Source: Himantopus leucocephalus (lineage: Eukaryota > Chordata > Aves > Charadriiformes > Recurvirostridae). From it: a DNA stretch of 64,000 nt. The notes beneath the pieces were generated by a model, which saw nothing but the letters and a program-made list of their open reading frames with translations, did no database searches and was not told the origin of the DNA. The stretch covers positions 81,081,816 through 81,145,815 of the forward strand of contig RSEF01000003.1 in the NCBI GenBank assembly GCA_003993805.1. Reading direction: 5' to 3'. Every line of letters begins with the position of its first letter. The first letter of the stretch is position 1. Shown here piece after piece: positions 60,796 through 64,000 of this stretch. A program made the translations under genes and the position numbers.

Positions 60796-63700
60796 GAATA
60801 ATACAAGAAGGGAATAAAGTCCTTTTGTTTTCTCCATGGAATACAAAGTGTTAGGTACTTAAATCTTCTTATAAAATAGGAAGTATTAAGGAAAAACAGC
60901 TCATCAGTAGTCGTTACAAGTGAATTAATCTTCTTTATTACCATCCATAAATATTGTTAATGCATTAGTGTTTCACACATTGAACTCGGAGATGAGAAAA
61001 TATAAATCATTAATACACCCAGTATTTTCCAGCCACTTCATAACACAAAAGCTTGATGTATCTGTACAGTACCTTGTAAAAATTGTGAGACTCTCCATAT
61101 TCTGCAGAGCTGAGAGACCTATGTAAGGTTATTTGCAGCAGGCAGCTGGTTGTAGGAGGACTTCTTAGTAAATTCTGTTCCCAAAGGACAGATTCTTCAG
61201 TGTTCACAAGCCTCCTGGCACCAGAAGCAGACAAGTTTGCTCCTCCATACGTGGTATGAACCTGAGAAGTATTCTCAGGGGTGGTATCACAAAGGTGTGA
61301 AGGGTACAATTGTTCTGTTTTTAAGGGGGACACATGTCTCGATCCTCCAGCAATGCCATACAGCTATCCATTTTTTACTTCTATCTGAAGTCTCGCTCTG
61401 CTTCTGCCTATCACACACCTTTGACTTTCCTCCTATTCCCATCCATATCTTTCCAAAACACATCCTAATGGAGAATTCCCCTCTCCCTGGGAATTGTCAA
61501 CGACTCCATTTTGGTGCCCTTTTGTTGGCTTTGTGCAGCTGATGAATGAGACAGATGCAGCAATCAAAGATCTGGCTCTCCATTTTGGCTATAAGCAACA
61601 TGCCAAAGGTCTGGAATTTATAAGAAACGAAACTTAACTAGGATCTCCTGCATGTATTTCATATATATCCATAGTAACAGAGCTCACAGCAGACTTTTTC
61701 ACTTGGTCAGCCAGCCTGACAGTGGTTGCTATGGATGTTTTGATGGTTTCTTTCTGACTACTCAGCAATTAAAAGGTTTTGTAGAAACTGATTTCTTTGA
61801 CAATATATAATTTCCCTGAGGTGAATTTTACATTTGACTACATGCTACTCTGGCATTCCTCTAAGTACTGCAGTAATCATTACACATACACACATACATA
61901 GGGATAAATCAAGCAGCAGAAGATGCTTATTTCAGTCAGGATGTTTCCAGTGCATAGTTAATGAAAACACTCCACATGCAGATAATAACCAAAAGTGAAT
62001 ATGGGCAGTCTAGTTCAATGTAATTGCAACCCACCTTCACTATAATCACTGTCTGCATGGCAACAAGGCATCACACAGCCTTGCAGCAGGTTAGAACACA
62101 AACCATGCCTCTAAAGATGAAAAAAAAAAAAAAAAANNNGAAAAAAAAAAAAAAAAAGAAATTCCTTATAGCATCTGATATCATTTCCACATTATAGTAT
62201 AACACAATGGGACATTTTGTGGCTTTTCATTCCAGCGCAGGAATTAAACTGGAGAATGTTAGTACCGAGTGATGTGTTGCAGATTTGGAGCACTTACAGA
62301 TGAAAAACAGCCTATAGGGCTTTTGGATAAAATTAATAACTACGAAGCCGCAGAATACTATCATGAAAAGGTTGATACACTAGCAGATTAATTAAAATCT
62401 GACTTTACAGGACAGATACCTTTTATTAGTTCACTTCTAACCTGATTTTATTCACCTCTTCCTATGTATTCAATTAAAATAATATGAGCAATTAATATTA
62501 ATCAGATAACAGATTTGAATTATTCAATCAAATAAATCTTCCACATTTTTCCTCCTTCTAATAAGTTCTTTATATTGTAGGTGTTCCAGCTGAAGAGCAC
62601 AAGAATCATCTTGCATTCAACCTTTGTCTCACTTAAATGTCAGGAAAAAATGAATTTTTAATAATACATAAAAAACCATTACCGTTCACAGATACACAAA
62701 AAACAACAATCAGTCATTTCTGTTATTATGCAAATCAGATTATTTCCTCCCCATTTATATTTTAATCATCCAGGAATAACTAGAAACCTATAGCATAATG
62801 GATACTCTGGACACAGAAGACATTTTAGTACTCCAAAACCCAACAATTTCATCATCACTTGCAGTCATAAACTAATAATGAAGATAATAAATTCATGATT
62901 GCAACTTCCATTGTTGATTTCTATTATTGTACTCATCTTACTGAAATGTATCCTATACCGTCCACAGCCCATGCTGGAAGACGGGCTTAGAGGCATGTTG
63001 CTGTTTTCAGCAGACAGATATGGAATGGCTTCATTCATACTTGAAAATGAGAGAGAATATGGGGGAAAAAAAAGTTAAACTGCAATTGCTTTGTGGAATC
63101 ATTCAAATTGGGTAGCATAAAACTCGTTATCATGTGGGCTTTCACCCTAAACAGGAGTGAAAGGTAATGGCCTACTGATTGGCTTTGGATATCAGTCAGT
63201 GCTGCTTTCAGTTAGCTTTTCAGGGATGATCAGGGAGACAGAGTGAACAGGACAGTAATTTGAAAACAGCCCTGTTGAACGGAGCTGTGAAAAGCAATGA
63301 GTTAGGTGACATGACACAAAGAGACCCAGAGAGATTAGAAAACTGTGCCAAAAGGAGCAAAATGAGTTTCCCCTTAAAAAAAAAAAAAAAATACAACCTA
63401 ATATACCTGGGGAAATCCAATTAAAAATGGATACAAAACCACTCACTCTGGTGGAGAGGTCTGCGTAAGATTAATGATATAGAAATCCCAAGGGTGAAAG
63501 CTGAAAGTGAGTGTTATATGGCTGCAAAACAGCTTTATACAATTTAGGGTTGTATTCACAAATGCAGCACAGTATGGAACAACAAGGCACGGGATTTTGA
63601 TAGCACATGGTGTACTCCATGCTCATCTCACAGGACTCTACTAAAAGAGATACTGACGAACTTGAAGGAGTTCATAGATATGTTGCTGTGGAAACAGAAA

Positions 63701-64000
63701 ACTCTAAAGACCTTTGAGAGGTTTGGGTTTAAAGGGCTGCAGTGACCATTCTTTCATATTGAAGGAGAGGTAACAACCTAGGAGAATTACGTGCAGAACT
63801 TTACACCATTAGGAGACAGTGCTCTCACTTGCTCATGCAATGTCCTTTTTTAGGACAGCTCTCCAGTCAGTTTTAGTAAAAGAAGTAATTCACGAACTCT
63901 TCCTGTGAAATAACTTGATAAGTAACAAGAAAGACATTATCATTGCTCAAATGTATGTATGTTCATATGTGTACGTCATACAGACATAGAATACATACTT
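60796..64000. other. Non-coding sequence to the window end
   Basis: No gene is supported. A short CA-rich stretch (cacatacacacatacatag) lies near 61881-61900. The A run with NNN at 62120-62157 is annotated separately, and a second A run lies at about 63376-63391. Confidence 0.4.
62120..62157 (+). repeat. Two A runs separated by NNN
   Basis: A G followed by about 17 A, then NNN (62137-62139), then another G followed by about 18 A. The same 'g plus A run' on both sides of the N fits the unmerged-overlap pattern seen at the other short N sites. Confidence 0.85.

Noticed and set aside
1..64000. CRISPR array, operon, tRNA or rRNA gene, or multi-gene system
   Set aside because: No spaced direct-repeat array, cloverleaf or rRNA text was seen. 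The sequence is vertebrate, with one intact gene and interspersed repeats, so no novel system is claimed.

Overview
The window looks like draft genomic sequence from a bird. It has one clear protein-coding gene, the single-exon coding region of FUT9 (alpha-1,3-fucosyltransferase 9) at 3949-5028 on the plus strand. The bird assignment rests on several CR1 LINE copies with avian-type 3' ends (the tail repeat resembles ATTCTATGAT), an avian ERVL-like LTR, and a FUT9 protein close to the amniote orthologue. The species cannot be named from the sequence. The scaffold is a gapped short-read style assembly: two 100-N gaps both sit inside CR1 copies, and eight short N runs mostly sit between near-identical direct copies.

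Layout. 1-3940 is read as the intron 5' of the FUT9 coding exon; it carries an old ERVL-like LTR (about 1105-1955) and a 5'-truncated CR1 in antisense (2816-3200), and ends in a strong pyrimidine tract and AG acceptor. 3949-5028 encodes an intact 359-residue type II Golgi enzyme. A TG microsatellite begins on the base after the stop codon. 5029 to about 13200 is AT-rich, without a coding gene, and may be a long FUT9 3' UTR with several AATAAA signals; where the transcript ends cannot be decided here. From about 13.2 kb to the end there is no supportable intact gene. That stretch is gene-poor DNA holding a decayed C2H2 zinc-finger fragment (about 18.9 kb), CR1 copies of different ages (22.65-23.4, 24.2-24.8, 47.2-47.7, 49.2-50.3, 53.6-54.2 and 60.2-60.8 kb), a possible second LTR (58.7-59.1 kb), small tandem repeats and palindromes, and assembly-duplication junctions.

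The FUT9 enzyme acts alone as a Golgi glycosyltransferase that makes Lewis x type epitopes, so no multi-gene system is visible. I found no evidence of an undescribed biological system. The most useful observations are the recurring single-N false duplications, a CR1 copy whose ORF1 esterase segment is joined directly to a CR1 3' end, a CR1 reverse transcriptase with an altered catalytic-motif neighbour, and the zinc-finger relic in the gene-poor region.
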